Below, one piece after another: positions 1-9,642 of a stretch of 64,000 nucleotides of DNA. The notes below the pieces were generated by a model. It was not told where the DNA came from and did not search any database. It worked only from the letters and a program-made list of their open reading frames with translations. The translations under genes were made by a program, and so were the position numbers. The stretch is from NCBI GenBank assembly GCA_022846635.1, contig AP025685.1, forward strand, positions 3,534,001-3,598,000, in the 5' to 3' direction. Numbering within the stretch: the first letter of the stretch is position 1; the number at the start of each line of letters is the position of its first letter. Origin of the DNA: Salmonella enterica subsp. enterica serovar Choleraesuis. Lineage in GTDB: Bacteria; Pseudomonadota; Gammaproteobacteria; Enterobacterales; Enterobacteriaceae.

Positions 1-468
1 TACGGCGGTCTGGCGCAGATCTTCGCCGGCCTGCTTGAGTATAAAAAAGGGAATACCTTTGGCCTGACCGCATTTACTTCCTATGGCAGCTTCTGGCTGA
101 CGCTGGTCGCCATTCTTCTAATGCCAAAACTAGGCCTTACTGAAGCCGCAAACGGAAATCTTCTTGGGGTTTACCTGGGATTATGGGGTGTTTTCACCCT
201 GTTTATGTTCTGTGGCACATTAAAAGCAGCCAAAGCTCTGCAGTTCGTATTCGCCAGCCTGACCGTGCTGTTTATGATGCTGGCTATTGGCCACCTGGCC
301 GCTAACCCGGCGATCGTTCAAATCGCTGGCTACATTGGCCTTATCTGCGGTGCCAGCGCTATTTACCTGGCTATGGGCGAAGTGCTTAATGCCCAGTTTG
401 GCCGTACCGTTCTGCCTATCGGCATGCCAAAAGCACCGGTTATTAATTTAGAAGTTGCCCGGGCGTAA
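1..468 (+). CDS. satP: Acetate/succinate:proton symporter SatP, 5' truncated by the window edge
   Basis: The reading frame is open from base 1 to the stop at 466-468, giving the last 155 residues of a protein that is 188 residues long in E. coli, so about 33 residues lie outside the window. SatP (YaaH) belongs to the GPR1/FUN34/YaaH family and takes up acetate and succinate with protons across the inner membrane. The visible part is a run of hydrophobic segments, with the family-like GLAQIFAGLLEYKKGNTFG stretch at its start. An internal ATG at 121 is not the start, because strong homology continues upstream of it. It converges on mog, as in E. coli. The family is certain; the exact full length is not visible. 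Confidence 0.93.
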   Translation, partial: YGGLAQIFAGLLEYKKGNTFGLTAFTSYGSFWLTLVAILLMPKLGLTEAANGNLLGVYLGLWGVFTLFMFCGTLKAAKALQFVFASLTVLFMMLAIGHLAANPAIVQIAGYIGLICGASAIYLAMGEVLNAQFGRTVLPIGMPKAPVINLEVARA

Positions 469-569
469 TGGCTCTTTTCAGCTTCAGATAAAAATTTGGG
501 CGCTGCCATACTTATGGTCAGCGCCCTGCTTATCCCTTCCTGAGTTTACCTTCGACGTACGGCTACCCT

Positions 570-1157
570 TTAAGTGTTTGCCTCTCGCCGGGCGCTTTTC
601 GGACGAAAAGCAGCCACTATCTCATCACGAGTTTCAACATAAGGCCCATCCAGCAGCTGGATGCAGTAAGGCACGCTGGCAAAAATACCGTGCACCAAGG
701 TTTTACCCTGCTCATCTTTCAAGCCTTCGAGAGTTTCTTTAATCGACTTCGGCTGCCCCGGCAGGTTAAGAATCAGCGCCTGCTTACGGATAACGCCTAC
801 CTGGCGGGAAAGAATAGCGGTAGGGACAAAGTGCAGGCTTATCTGGCGCATCTGCTCACCAAAGCCTGGCATTTCGCGATCGGCTATCGCCAGGGTCGCA
901 TCTGGGGTGACATCGCGCCGGGCCGGGCCGGTACCGCCGGTAGTTAGCACCAGGTGGCAGCCCATCTCATCAACTAGCTCGCACAGCGCCTGCTCTATCA
1001 AAGGCTGCTCGTCCGGGATCAGGCGGGTTTCCAGTTTGAAAGAAGTGGTAAGCGCGCTCTCCAGCCAATCGGTTAAAGCCGGAATACCTTTGTCCTGATA
1101 AACCCCACTGGACGCCCGGTCGGAAATAGAGACCAGGCCAATGCGCAATGTGTCCAT
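570..1157 (-). CDS. mog: Molybdopterin adenylyltransferase MogA
   Basis: The 195-residue product has the same length as E. coli Mog and matches it nearly throughout. It adenylylates molybdopterin in the cytoplasm, preparing it for molybdate insertion by MoeA in molybdenum cofactor synthesis. The MoaB/Mog fold is shown by the TTGGTGPARRDVTPD nucleotide-binding loop near residues 73-87 and by NLPGQPKS near residue 132. The start at 1157 gives MDTLRIGLVSISDRASSG, which matches the E. coli N terminus. It is convergent with satP and downstream of gabP on the same strand; the 94-base gap suggests its own promoter or read-through from gab. Confidence 0.96.
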   Translation of the reverse strand: MDTLRIGLVSISDRASSGVYQDKGIPALTDWLESALTTSFKLETRLIPDEQPLIEQALCELVDEMGCHLVLTTGGTGPARRDVTPDATLAIADREMPGFGEQMRQISLHFVPTAILSRQVGVIRKQALILNLPGQPKSIKETLEGLKDEQGKTLVHGIFASVPYCIQLLDGPYVETRDEIVAAFRPKSARREANT

Positions 1158-1251
1158 GCAACCACCTCTGATGTTTCATCATTTGTTCGAGGTGCTGATG
1201 ATACTATGGCCGATGGGAATCGCCACCTTTGTCAGGTGGCGATGCGGGGTA

Positions 1252-2664
1252 TTAGCCAAAATCTCGCTGTTCTGAAGGCAACTTATCTTTAGCTGAGGAC
1301 ATCCAGCGCCGCCAGCGGGTCATGATAGGCACCGTGGCAATAATCCCCAGCGCCAGTACTACCGTCGAGACTACTTCTATTTGCTGGGCCGGGCGGAACA
1401 GCATCACCACCAGCACGAAAGTGATAAACAAAATAACAAGCCAGGTCAGCCACGGATAAAGCCACATCTGTAGGCGAATTGGCTGGCCGCTAGCCAGTAA
1501 ATGCTTACGCATCCGCAGCTGCGATACCGCGATAACCAGATAAACCAGCAGCGCAATTGCGCCGGAGCTGGCGATTAAGAAGTTAAATACTTTCGCCGGA
1601 GCATAGTAGTTAACCACCACCGTCAAAAATGCGGCAAAGGTTGAGAGCAACACCGCCACATAAGGCGTTTTACGACGGCTAAGTTTTCCCATCACCGCAG
1701 GCGCATCACCGCGGCGGCTCAAGGAGAACAGCATCCTGGATGCGGTATACAGCGCAGAGTTAAGGCAACTGGTTACCGACAGTAAAATCACCGTATCCAT
1801 GATGGCCTTGGCATGAGGGACATGCAGCATCTCCAGAACCGTGCGGTAAGAACCTACGCCTTTCAGGTCTGGGGTATTCCACGGTACCAGCGCCACTACG
1901 ACAAATATTGAGCACAGATAGAAGATAGAGATACGCCAGATAACGGAGTTGGTGGCCCGAACGATATGTTTATCCGGCGCATCGGATTCTGCGGCGGCAA
2001 TAGTGACAATTTCGGCACCCATAAATGAGAACATAGTAATCAGCATGGCACTCAGCACCGCACCGAATCCGTTTGGCATAAAGCCGCCGTGATCCCACAG
2101 CCGCGACACGCCGCTCACCTCGGCATAAGGATAGAAGCCGCTAATCGCTGCTGCGCCCAGCCCGATAAATGCCAAAATGGCGATGACTTTGCATAGCGCC
2201 AGCCAAAACTCAAACTCACCATAGTTTTTAACGCTGAGCAGATTACTGCCCGTTAGCGCAATAGTGATTGCCAGCGAGAATAACCATACCGGCACTCCGG
2301 GAACCCATGAGTTCAATATAATGGCGGCAATATTGGCTTCCAGAGGAATGACCAGAACCCAAAACCACCAGTAAAGCCAGCCGATGGTATATCCCGCCCA
2401 TTTGCCTATGGCACGTTCGGCGTAGGTGGAAAAAGAGCCGGTATCGGGCGAGGCCACCGCCATTTCGGCTAGCATGCGCATAATCAGCACCACCAGCAGG
2501 CCGGCAAACAGATATGCCAGCAACGCCGAAGGTCCGGCTTCGGCAATAGCCACGCCAGAGCCAACAAACAGGCTGGCACCAATAACCCCGGCGATTGACA
2601 GCATAGTAACGTGACGGGACTTTAACCCGCCGGCCAATGAAGATACTTCTGATACTTGCCCCAT
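1252..2664 (-). CDS. gabP: GABA permease GabP
   Basis: This 470-residue amino acid permease of the APC superfamily is predicted to import 4-aminobutyrate with protons. It matches recalled E. coli GabP (466 residues) closely over its whole length, starting with MGQVSEVSSLAGGLKSRHVT. The first helix carries the family signature SIAGVIGASLFVGSG, and about twelve hydrophobic segments follow. It is the last gene of gabD-gabT-gabP, separated from gabT by 224 bases that hold a hairpin. In E. coli the gab genes lie near 60 minutes beside csiD and lhgO; here they lie between mog and talB. The C-terminal tail differs from E. coli, as is common for this family. Confidence 0.95.
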   Translation of the reverse strand: MGQVSEVSSLAGGLKSRHVTMLSIAGVIGASLFVGSGVAIAEAGPSALLAYLFAGLLVVLIMRMLAEMAVASPDTGSFSTYAERAIGKWAGYTIGWLYWWFWVLVIPLEANIAAIILNSWVPGVPVWLFSLAITIALTGSNLLSVKNYGEFEFWLALCKVIAILAFIGLGAAAISGFYPYAEVSGVSRLWDHGGFMPNGFGAVLSAMLITMFSFMGAEIVTIAAAESDAPDKHIVRATNSVIWRISIFYLCSIFVVVALVPWNTPDLKGVGSYRTVLEMLHVPHAKAIMDTVILLSVTSCLNSALYTASRMLFSLSRRGDAPAVMGKLSRRKTPYVAVLLSTFAAFLTVVVNYYAPAKVFNFLIASSGAIALLVYLVIAVSQLRMRKHLLASGQPIRLQMWLYPWLTWLVILFITFVLVVMLFRPAQQIEVVSTVVLALGIIATVPIMTRWRRWMSSAKDKLPSEQRDFG

Positions 2665-2786
2665 AGCGACTATCCTCTCGAAAATGTGACCTTCAGAGCC
2701 AACCCATCAATTTTCAGGACGCAAAAATCCCTCCACCTAAAAACGGTGGATAAAAAAGTGGGCTGCTAATGTGGCTCTTCGGGAGC

Positions 2787-2815
2787 GTGCTCCGACAGAC
2801 TTCACGCCGGAGCAC
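2787..2815 (-). other. Intercistronic hairpin between gabT and gabP
   Basis: Within the 224-base gap between gabT and gabP, GTGCTCCG at 2787-2794 pairs perfectly with CGGAGCAC at 2808-2815 around a 13-base loop. No run of T follows on the coding strand, so it is less likely to be a strong terminator than an RNA stability or attenuation element that lowers gabP expression relative to gabDT. That role is inferred. The rest of the gap shows no open frame. Confidence 0.5.
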
Positions 2816-2888
2816 ATATTGTTGTCGTTATTGTGATGGGTATCGGCGACGGGCAACCGCACCGATCCCAGCTAAAACCAGGTGCAAA

Positions 2889-4172
2889 TTAGCTGGCTTT
2901 AGCTTCATCCAGGCACTGGCCAATAATGGTCAGGCCCTGTTGTAGCTGTGCATCGCTTACGGTGAGCGGAACCAGAATGCGCAGTACGTTATAGTAAGGG
3001 CCACATGAAAGCAGGATCAGCCCTTTCTCACGAGCACGAGCCACAATCTGGGCAGTCAGCGCGGCGTTTGGTTTATGGGTGTCCCCACCTTCAAACAGCT
3101 CCACCGCAATCATCGCGCCAAGGCCGCGAATATCACCAATTTCCGTATGCTTCTCACGGATGGCCAACAGCCCTTCACGCAGTTTCTGCCCTACTTCGTT
3201 AGCCCGCGCCAGCAGGTTTTCACGCTCGAAAGTTTTCAGCACCGCCAGCGCTGCGGCACAGGCAATCGGGCTACCGGCATAAGTACCGCCCAGACCGCCC
3301 GGCGCAATGGCATCCATCACTTCAGCACGGCCTGTAACGCCCGCCAGTGGGAAACCGCCAGCAATAGATTTCGCGAAAGTGGTAATGTCTGCCGCTACGC
3401 CCATTTGCTCCATCGCGAACAGCGTACCGGTACGACCCGCGCCGCTCTGTACTTCATCGGCAATCAGCATAATGCCGTGTTCGTCGCACAGCGCACGCAG
3501 CCGCTGCATAAACGCCGGGCTGGCTGCATAAAATCCACCTTCCCCTTGCACCGGCTCAATAATGATGGCGGCAACATCTTCTGGCGCAGCATCATTTTTG
3601 AAAATACGCTGGATGCTGGCAATAGATTCATCTTCGCTTACGCCATGCAGCGGGCAAGGATACTGTGCACGATAGACCTGGCCTGGCATCAGGCCCATTC
3701 CCGCAGAGTATGGATTTACTTTACCGGTCAGCGACAGAGTGTATTGAGTACGGCCATGGTAAGCACCGGTAAAGGCGATAACCCCGGCACGCTTCGTCGC
3801 GGCGCGAGCAATTTTGACCGCATTCTCCACCGCTTCTGAACCGGTAGTCACCAGCAGAGTTTTCTTAGCGAAGTCACCAGGAATCTTGCTGTTCAGCACT
3901 TCACACAGCTCAAGGTATGGCTCATACGCCAGCACCTGGAAGCAGGTATGGGATAATTTTTTGAGCTGCTGTTCTACCGCGCTCACCACTTCCGGGTGTA
4001 GATGCCCTGTGTTCAACACCGCGATACCACCGGCGAAATCCAGATATTCCCGCCCTTCCACATCCCAGACGGTGCAGTTTTCCGCTCGCTCGGCGAACAC
4101 TGGGTGAATTTGTCCGACTCCACGTGGAATAGCATTCTGGCGACGCTGCATAAGCTGTTGGTTAGTGCTCAT
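2889..4172 (-). CDS. gabT: 4-aminobutyrate aminotransferase GabT
   Basis: The 427-residue product matches E. coli GabT (426 residues). It is a PLP-dependent class III aminotransferase that moves the amino group of GABA to 2-oxoglutarate, giving succinate semialdehyde and glutamate. Visible landmarks are GSEAVENAVKIARAAT, AIIIEPVQGEGGFY, LIADEVQSGAGRTGTLFAM with the PLP-contacting Asp, and TFAKSIAGGFPLAGV with the Schiff-base Lys. The start at 4172 has a good ribosome binding site (AGGAG) upstream. It sits 99 bases after gabD and is presumably co-transcribed with it. Confidence 0.96.
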   Translation of the reverse strand: MSTNQQLMQRRQNAIPRGVGQIHPVFAERAENCTVWDVEGREYLDFAGGIAVLNTGHLHPEVVSAVEQQLKKLSHTCFQVLAYEPYLELCEVLNSKIPGDFAKKTLLVTTGSEAVENAVKIARAATKRAGVIAFTGAYHGRTQYTLSLTGKVNPYSAGMGLMPGQVYRAQYPCPLHGVSEDESIASIQRIFKNDAAPEDVAAIIIEPVQGEGGFYAASPAFMQRLRALCDEHGIMLIADEVQSGAGRTGTLFAMEQMGVAADITTFAKSIAGGFPLAGVTGRAEVMDAIAPGGLGGTYAGSPIACAAALAVLKTFERENLLARANEVGQKLREGLLAIREKHTEIGDIRGLGAMIAVELFEGGDTHKPNAALTAQIVARAREKGLILLSCGPYYNVLRILVPLTVSDAQLQQGLTIIGQCLDEAKAS

Positions 4173-4271
4173 CGATACTCCTGTGACTGGTTGGAACGGG
4201 ACGCTACGACGTCTCGATTAAATTAATTTAAATGCGTTCAATGGCGTGACCCGCGCCACGCCGTACCTGGC

Positions 4272-5720
4272 TTACAGGCCAATACACATGTATTTGATTT
4301 CCAGATAGTCTTCGATACCGTACTTCGACCCTTCACGGCCCAGCCCGGAAGACTTAATGCCGCCGAATGGAGCCACCTCGTTAGAGATGATGCCGGTGTT
4401 AATACCGACAATGCCGTACTCCAGCGCTTCGCCAACCCGGAATACCCGGCTCAGGTCGCGAGAGTAGAAGTAAGCCGCCAGACCAAACTCGGTGTCGTTG
4501 GCCTGTGCGATAACATCCTGCTCATCTTTAAAACGGAACAGCGGTGCCAGCGGGCCAAAGGTCTCTTCTTTGGCAACTTTGGCATTGGTTGGAACATTTA
4601 CCAGAATGGTTGGCTGGAAGAATGTTCCTTCACCCGCGATTCTCTCGCCGCCGCACACCAGCTTCGCACCGTGCTCCAGGGCATCGGCAATGTGCTCTTC
4701 CACTTTCAGCAGCGCTTTATCATCAATCAACGGGCCAACGGTGACGCCCGGTTGGGTGCCATCGCCAATTTTGAGTTTCGCCACCGCGTCAGCCAGCTTG
4801 CGGGAGAACTCTTCATATACTCCGTCCTGAATATATAAACGGTTAGCACATACGCAGGTCTGCCCGGCGTTACGGAATTTAGAAGCCAGAGCCCCTTCGA
4901 CCGCTTTGTCCAGATCGGCATCATCAAACACGATGAATGGCGCGTTACCGCCCAGTTCCAGAGAGACTTTTTTGATGTCTTTGGCGCACTGCTCCATCAG
5001 CAGACGGCCAATATCAGTAGAGCCGGTAAAAGAGAGTTTGCGAACGAGCGGATGGCTGGTCAGGGTATTGCCAACTTCGCTGGCAGGGCCGGTCACAACG
5101 CTGAAAACCCCTTTTGGGATACCGGCGCGTTGAGCCAGTTCAGCCAGTGCCAGCGCGGAGTACGGGGTCTGGCTGGCAGGTTTGAGCACCATGGTACAGC
5201 CAGCGGCCAGCGCCGGGCCGGCTTTACGGGTGATCATTGCCGCCGGGAAGTTCCATGGGGTAATTGCCGCAGTTACACCGATCGGCTGTTTAATCACGAT
5301 CAGTCGCTTGTCAGCCTGGTGACCAGGAATGGTGTCACCGTAAATACGTTTACCTTCTTCCGCAAACCACTCAATGAAGGAGGCCGCGTACGCAACTTCC
5401 CCTTTGGCTTCTGCCAGTGGCTTACCTTGTTCCAAAGTCATTAGCTGAGCCAGGTCATCCTGGTTTGCCATCATCAAATCAAACCAACGGCGCAGAATAG
5501 TGGCTCGCTCTTTAGCGGTCAGCGCCCGCCATGCAGGAAGCGCTTCATTGGCCGCTTCAATAGCGCGACGAGTTTCATCGGCTCCCATTTTGGGCACCGT
5601 ACCCAGTAACTGGCCATTAGCGGGATTAGTAACGTTGAAGGTGGCGCCATTGCGAGCATCGCACCATTCTCCAGCAATAAAGGCCTGCTGACGAAACAAC
5701 TGCTTATCATTCAAATTCAT
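4272..5720 (-). CDS. gabD: NADP-dependent succinate-semialdehyde dehydrogenase GabD
   Basis: GabD oxidises succinate semialdehyde to succinate, completing the GABA shunt into the TCA cycle. The open frame extends to 5819, but the start chosen at 5720 gives MNLNDKQLFRQQAFIAGEW, which aligns with the E. coli N terminus. It has GAGGAAA just upstream and yields 482 residues, the E. coli length. Aldehyde dehydrogenase landmarks are TPWNFPAAMI, LELGGNAPFIVFDDADLD with the catalytic Glu, and the active-site Cys in NAGQTCVCANR. It is the first gene of gabD-gabT-gabP. No CsiR/GabC-type regulator gene lies next to it, unlike in E. coli. Confidence 0.96.
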   Translation of the reverse strand: MNLNDKQLFRQQAFIAGEWCDARNGATFNVTNPANGQLLGTVPKMGADETRRAIEAANEALPAWRALTAKERATILRRWFDLMMANQDDLAQLMTLEQGKPLAEAKGEVAYAASFIEWFAEEGKRIYGDTIPGHQADKRLIVIKQPIGVTAAITPWNFPAAMITRKAGPALAAGCTMVLKPASQTPYSALALAELAQRAGIPKGVFSVVTGPASEVGNTLTSHPLVRKLSFTGSTDIGRLLMEQCAKDIKKVSLELGGNAPFIVFDDADLDKAVEGALASKFRNAGQTCVCANRLYIQDGVYEEFSRKLADAVAKLKIGDGTQPGVTVGPLIDDKALLKVEEHIADALEHGAKLVCGGERIAGEGTFFQPTILVNVPTNAKVAKEETFGPLAPLFRFKDEQDVIAQANDTEFGLAAYFYSRDLSRVFRVGEALEYGIVGINTGIISNEVAPFGGIKSSGLGREGSKYGIEDYLEIKYMCIGL

Positions 5721-6023
5721 GATTTTTCCTCGCCGGTGGGAGTACCGACTCATCCATTTAGCCGCCGTCAATCTGATGGCGAAAGCGTACGTTTTTTCAT
5801 GAAGCCGGCACGCTTTCATGCCTGCTCAGACCAACAATGTGTTAAGGCGTTTGTTTATGTAGTCGCCATTCAAAATATCTACATTTTTATGTATTGCATA
5901 CAAAATAAGCCAATATGTTTAACTTATGTGATCTACAACCAACAATTAGTTAACTTTAGTTTGTCTGATATCAAAGACGTGAAAAAAGGTGCTGATTTGA
6001 GAATACAGGCGGGTTCAGGCGAA
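5721..6023. promoter_or_regulatory. AT-rich upstream region of gabD; presumptive gab promoter
   Basis: These 303 bases separate gabD from the talB terminator and contain no supported gene. They become strongly AT-rich from about 5850 to 5995. ATTGCATACAAAAT near 5893-5906 is a short near-palindrome of the size bound by GntR/FCD repressors, but I cannot assign a factor. The gabDTP promoter must lie here if the operon is expressed on its own. Confidence 0.4.
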
Positions 6024-6051
6024 AAAAAACCAGCCCGTAGGCTGGTTTTTT
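6024..6051 (-). terminator. Rho-independent terminator of talB
   Basis: A perfect stem, CCAGCC at 6030-6035 with GGCTGG at 6040-6045, has the loop CGTA. It is flanked by a run of A on the + strand at 6022-6029 (T on the talB transcript) and a run of T at 6046-6051. It lies 21 bases past the talB stop codon and could work in both directions. Confidence 0.88.
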
Positions 6052-6071
6052 AGTATGGGACAGGCTGTGAA

Positions 6072-7025
6072 TTACAGCAGGTCGCGGATCATTTTTTCCA
6101 GTTTTTCCTGGTCGATAGCAAATTTGCGGATACCTTCAGCAAGTTTGTCTACAGCCATAGGATCCTGGTTGTGCTGCCACAGGAACTGAGCTTCAGTGAT
6201 GCGTTCCGGACGAACTTTAACTTCACCGCTATAAGCGAGTTTACGCTCAACGCTACCGCTGGTTTCTGACAGCTCTTTCAGCAGAGCCGGAGCGATAGTC
6301 AGGCGATCGCAGCCTGCCAGTTCGAGGATTTCACCCACGTTACGGAACGAAGCACCCATAACCACGGTGTCGTAACCGTGCTGTTTGTAGTACTCGTAAA
6401 TTTCAGTAACGGAAATTACGCCCGGATCTTCTGATGCGGCATATTCTTTCTTATCAGAGTTTGCTTTGTGCCAGTCGAGGATACGACCTACAAATGGAGA
6501 GATAAGGAATACACCGGCCTCGGCACAGGCACGAGCCTGAGCAAAGGAGAACAGCAGAGTCAGGTTACAGTTGATGCCTTCTTTTTCCAGGCGCTCAGCG
6601 GCGCGGATGCCCTGCCAGGTAGAAGCCAGTTTGATAAGAATACGGTCATTGCTGATACCGGCATCGTTGTACATCTTAATCAGACGTTTGGCCTTGGTAA
6701 CACTGGCTTCAGTATCGTAAGAAAGACGGGCATCTACTTCAGTAGAGATACGGCCTGGGATAAGCTTCAGGATTTCAAGACCGATATTGACTGCCAGGCG
6801 GTCGGTTGCATCAACAACCTGCTGCTCTTTGTCGCTGCTCTGTTCGCGAGCCCAGGCGATAGCATCATCAATCAGTTTGCGATATTCAGGAATCTGAGCC
6901 GCATTCAGGATAAGAGAAGGGTTAGTCGTAGCGTCTTGCGGCTGATACAGCTTCATTGCCGCAATATCCCCGGTGTCAGCTACCACAGTGGTGAACTGAC
7001 GTAATGAGGTTAGTTTATCCGTCAT
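6072..7025 (-). CDS. talB: Transaldolase B
   Basis: The 317-residue product is the length of E. coli TalB and matches it nearly throughout. It transfers dihydroxyacetone units between sedoheptulose 7-phosphate and glyceraldehyde 3-phosphate in the non-oxidative pentose phosphate pathway. The Schiff-base Lys sits in [17 protein letters not shown] near residue 132, and [10 protein letters not shown] lies near residue 31. The frame is open to 7043, but [11 protein letters not shown] at 7025 is the conserved start. It is monocistronic with its own terminator. In E. coli mog follows talB; here the gab operon separates them. Confidence 0.97.
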   Translation of the reverse strand: MTDKLTSLRQFTTVVADTGDIAAMKLYQPQDATTNPSLILNAAQIPEYRKLIDDAIAWAREQSSDKEQQVVDATDRLAVNIGLEILKLIPGRISTEVDARLSYDTEASVTKAKRLIKMYNDAGISNDRILIKLASTWQGIRAAERLEKEGINCNLTLLFSFAQARACAEAGVFLISPFVGRILDWHKANSDKKEYAASEDPGVISVTEIYEYYKQHGYDTVVMGASFRNVGEILELAGCDRLTIAPALLKELSETSGSVERKLAYSGEVKVRPERITEAQFLWQHNQDPMAVDKLAEGIRKFAIDQEKLEKMIRDLL

Positions 7026-7226
7026 ATGATGATTCTCGCTCATTTAGATGTTAGAGAGATGTAAGCCATATTCCCCGATGATATCACGCCGCAATGGGGG
7101 TGCAACCACAGCAATTTACGCTGGTGATTATGTTAAAATTGCTATTCAGGCCAGTTATATCGCGGTCTGACAAGGAAAAGGCCTGGAAAGGAAACCTGGG
7201 GCCACGTAAAGAGCGAAAAGTATACA

Positions 7227-8672
7227 ATGCATAATTTACTTATATTTATCAGCGAGTTGGTATGGGATTCAGTGATTATTTACCTGCTGCTGGGTACCGG
7301 AATTTGGTTTACCTTAACGACACGTTTTGTACAATTCCGTACGCTTACCGCACTCTGGCAGGCCCTGCAAACCCGAATTCGCTCAACGTCTGAAGGCATA
7401 AGCCCCGTTCAGGCACTCTGTTTAAGCCTGGCAGGCCGTGCTGGAAGTGGCAACCTGCCGGGCGTCGCTCTGGCGCTTATTGCCGGGGGACCCGGTGCGC
7501 TATTCTGGATGTGGATATCAGGGATCATTGGCATGGCCAGCGCCTACGCCGAAGGAACCCTCGCTCAGCTTTTTAAAACCCGCGATGAGCAGGGAATGTT
7601 TCGCGGCGGCCCGGCCTGGTATATCACCTGGGGCCTGGGGCTGCGGGGAATTGGGGTCGTCTTTGCCATTCTGTTAATCGTCACCTTTGGCCTGCTGTAC
7701 AACAGCATGCAGGCCCAAACTATCGCTATCTCCGTCGCCGAAAAATCAACGCTTCCGCCAACGCTGATAGCTATGATGGTGGCGGCGCTGACCGGCATTA
7801 TGTTGCTAGCAGGTGCCAGGGGAATCGCGCGTCTGTGCCAATGGCTGGTTCCGCTGCTGGCGCTGACCTGGGTTGGGCTGAGCATCTGGATGGTTGTCAG
7901 CCATGCATCCAGGCTGCCGGAGGTATTCCAGCTCGTCATTAACGGCGCATTCGGCTGGCAGCAGGCGGTGGCTGGCGTGCTGAGCTATAGCCTCAATCAG
8001 GCATTAACCAATGGCCTGCAGCGCGGAATGTTTATCAATGAAGCCGGGCTTGGAGTTTCGCCTCATGCTGCCGGTATGGCCCTGGCCCGTCCCGCTCATC
8101 CGGTGTTTCAGGGTTTGATTCAGATGATTGGGGTCATTATCGACAGCATCATATTAAGCAGCGCTACTGCCGCTATCGTGCTGTTTTCCGGAATAGATCT
8201 CGACGTTAGCAATAACATCAGCGGAGAAATGCTGCTGCGCCAGGCGGTAGAGTCAGTTCCCTGCCCGTCAACCGGCGGGCTGGTTATTATCGTGTTAGCA
8301 CTGAGTACATGGCTTTCCCTTTTGGCAAACTATCTCTATGCGGAGAGCAACCTGCGGTTTCTGGTCAAACAGGCTAACCCGTGGGTGACCGGGCTGAAAA
8401 TAGTAACCATTGGCGTAGTCATGGCCGGAGCCATCACTCCCCTGCCAACGCTTTGGCAAGTGGCTAATCTACTAGTCCCGGTTATGGCATTGCTCAATAT
8501 CAGCGCTATTCTGCTGCTTTCACCCGTAGTAAGAACATTAACTTCCGATTATTACCGGCAACGGAAGCTTGGTATAACCCCAGTGTTTGTCGCTCATCGT
8601 CATCCACAGTTGGCTCAAATACTGCCACCAGGGGTCTGGGTGGATAATGCCAATGACAAAACTTCCCGATGA
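7227..8672 (+). CDS. yaaJ: Alanine/glycine:cation symporter family transporter YaaJ
   Basis: This 481-residue inner-membrane protein of the AGCS (sodium:alanine symporter) family has about ten to twelve hydrophobic segments. It aligns end to end with E. coli YaaJ (476 residues), including GSGNLPGVALALIAGGPGA, FRGGPAWY and the NEAGLG motif that marks the substrate and cation path. It probably moves alanine or glycine with Na+ or H+; the substrate has not been shown for this protein. It is divergent from talB and is followed 63 bases later by yaaA on the same strand. Divergence from E. coli is greater than for most neighbours. Confidence 0.9.
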   Translation: MHNLLIFISELVWDSVIIYLLLGTGIWFTLTTRFVQFRTLTALWQALQTRIRSTSEGISPVQALCLSLAGRAGSGNLPGVALALIAGGPGALFWMWISGIIGMASAYAEGTLAQLFKTRDEQGMFRGGPAWYITWGLGLRGIGVVFAILLIVTFGLLYNSMQAQTIAISVAEKSTLPPTLIAMMVAALTGIMLLAGARGIARLCQWLVPLLALTWVGLSIWMVVSHASRLPEVFQLVINGAFGWQQAVAGVLSYSLNQALTNGLQRGMFINEAGLGVSPHAAGMALARPAHPVFQGLIQMIGVIIDSIILSSATAAIVLFSGIDLDVSNNISGEMLLRQAVESVPCPSTGGLVIIVLALSTWLSLLANYLYAESNLRFLVKQANPWVTGLKIVTIGVVMAGAITPLPTLWQVANLLVPVMALLNISAILLLSPVVRTLTSDYYRQRKLGITPVFVAHRHPQLAQILPPGVWVDNANDKTSR

Positions 8673-8735
8673 CAGCTATCGGCCAGTTTTCCGGCAAAAT
8701 TTGCTACCCTGTTAAAAAATATTCAAGGAGCGCAC

Positions 8736-9515
8736 ATGCTGATTGTTATCTCTCCCGCTAAAACTCTGGATTATCAAAGCCCGCTGGCGACACAGCGCTA
8801 TACCCAGCCGCAGTTGTTGGACTGGTCGCAGCAACTGATCGACGTCGCACGTCAGCTTAGCGCTCCGCAAATAGCCCGGCTGATGAGCATCAGCGATAAG
8901 CTGGCCGACCTGAATGCGGTCAGATATAGCGAATGGCAGCCCGACTTTACGCCGGACAATGCCCGCCAGGCGATACTGGCCTTTAAAGGAGATGTTTATA
9001 CCGGGCTGGACGCCGCAACCCTTAATGAGGCGGATTTTGATTTTGCACAGCAGCATCTGCGCATCCTCTCCGGACTTTATGGCGTTTTGCGTCCTCTGGA
9101 TTTAATGCAGCCTTATCGCCTTGAAATGGGGATTAAGTTAAAAAATGCTAAGGCAAACGATCTGTATGGATTTTGGGGCGAGCGTATTACTCAGGAGCTT
9201 AGCGCAGCGCTGGATGCCCAGGGTGACCGGGTGTTGATTAATCTGGCCTCGGATGAATATTTTAAATCCGTAAAACCTGCGGTGCTGGATGCCCGGATAA
9301 TCAAACCCGTATTCTTAGATCAAAAGAATGGTAAGTATAAAGTTATCAGCTTCTACGCTAAGAAGGCGCGCGGCCTGATGAGCCGTTACATCGTCGAAAA
9401 CCGGCTGACGAAACCAGAGCAGCTGACCGGATTCAATGTCCAGGGCTATCGTTACGACAGCGCGGCTTCCAGCGCCGATGAACTGGTATTCAGCCGGCCT
9501 GAACAGCGCGACTAA
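8736..9515 (+). CDS. yaaA: Peroxide stress protein YaaA (UPF0246/DUF328)
   Basis: This 259-residue cytoplasmic protein, one residue longer than recalled E. coli YaaA, starts [17 protein letters not shown], the hallmark of the family. In E. coli YaaA is induced by OxyR and limits intracellular unincorporated iron during peroxide stress. Other conserved blocks are [22 protein letters not shown] near residues 110-131 and NLASDEYFK near residue 168. AGGAG lies upstream of the start. A terminator follows, shared with the convergent yaaX. Confidence 0.93.
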   Translation: MLIVISPAKTLDYQSPLATQRYTQPQLLDWSQQLIDVARQLSAPQIARLMSISDKLADLNAVRYSEWQPDFTPDNARQAILAFKGDVYTGLDAATLNEADFDFAQQHLRILSGLYGVLRPLDLMQPYRLEMGIKLKNAKANDLYGFWGERITQELSAALDAQGDRVLINLASDEYFKSVKPAVLDARIIKPVFLDQKNGKYKVISFYAKKARGLMSRYIVENRLTKPEQLTGFNVQGYRYDSAASSADELVFSRPEQRD

Positions 9516-9595
9516 TCCCACTAAGCGTGGCCGTTATGGCCCCAAAACATACACCACCTCCGCGCCGCGAGGTGGTTTAAACCCAAAAAGAAAAT

Positions 9596-9633
9596 GCCGC
9601 GTCGGCACAGAGCCTGACGCGGCGTTGTTTTTT
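9596..9633. terminator. Bidirectional terminator between yaaA and yaaX
   Basis: GCCGCGTC at 9596-9603 pairs with GACGCGGC at 9616-9623, followed by a T run at 9628-9633 on the + strand and preceded by A-rich sequence at 9584-9594. It is therefore suited to both convergent genes, and lies just beyond the yaaX stop codon. Confidence 0.8.
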
Positions 9634-9642
9634 ATTAGCGTA

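Noticed and set aside
3075..3839. 254-codon plus-strand frame opposite gabT
   Set aside because: It is a shadow of gabT with no supporting start signal or homology.
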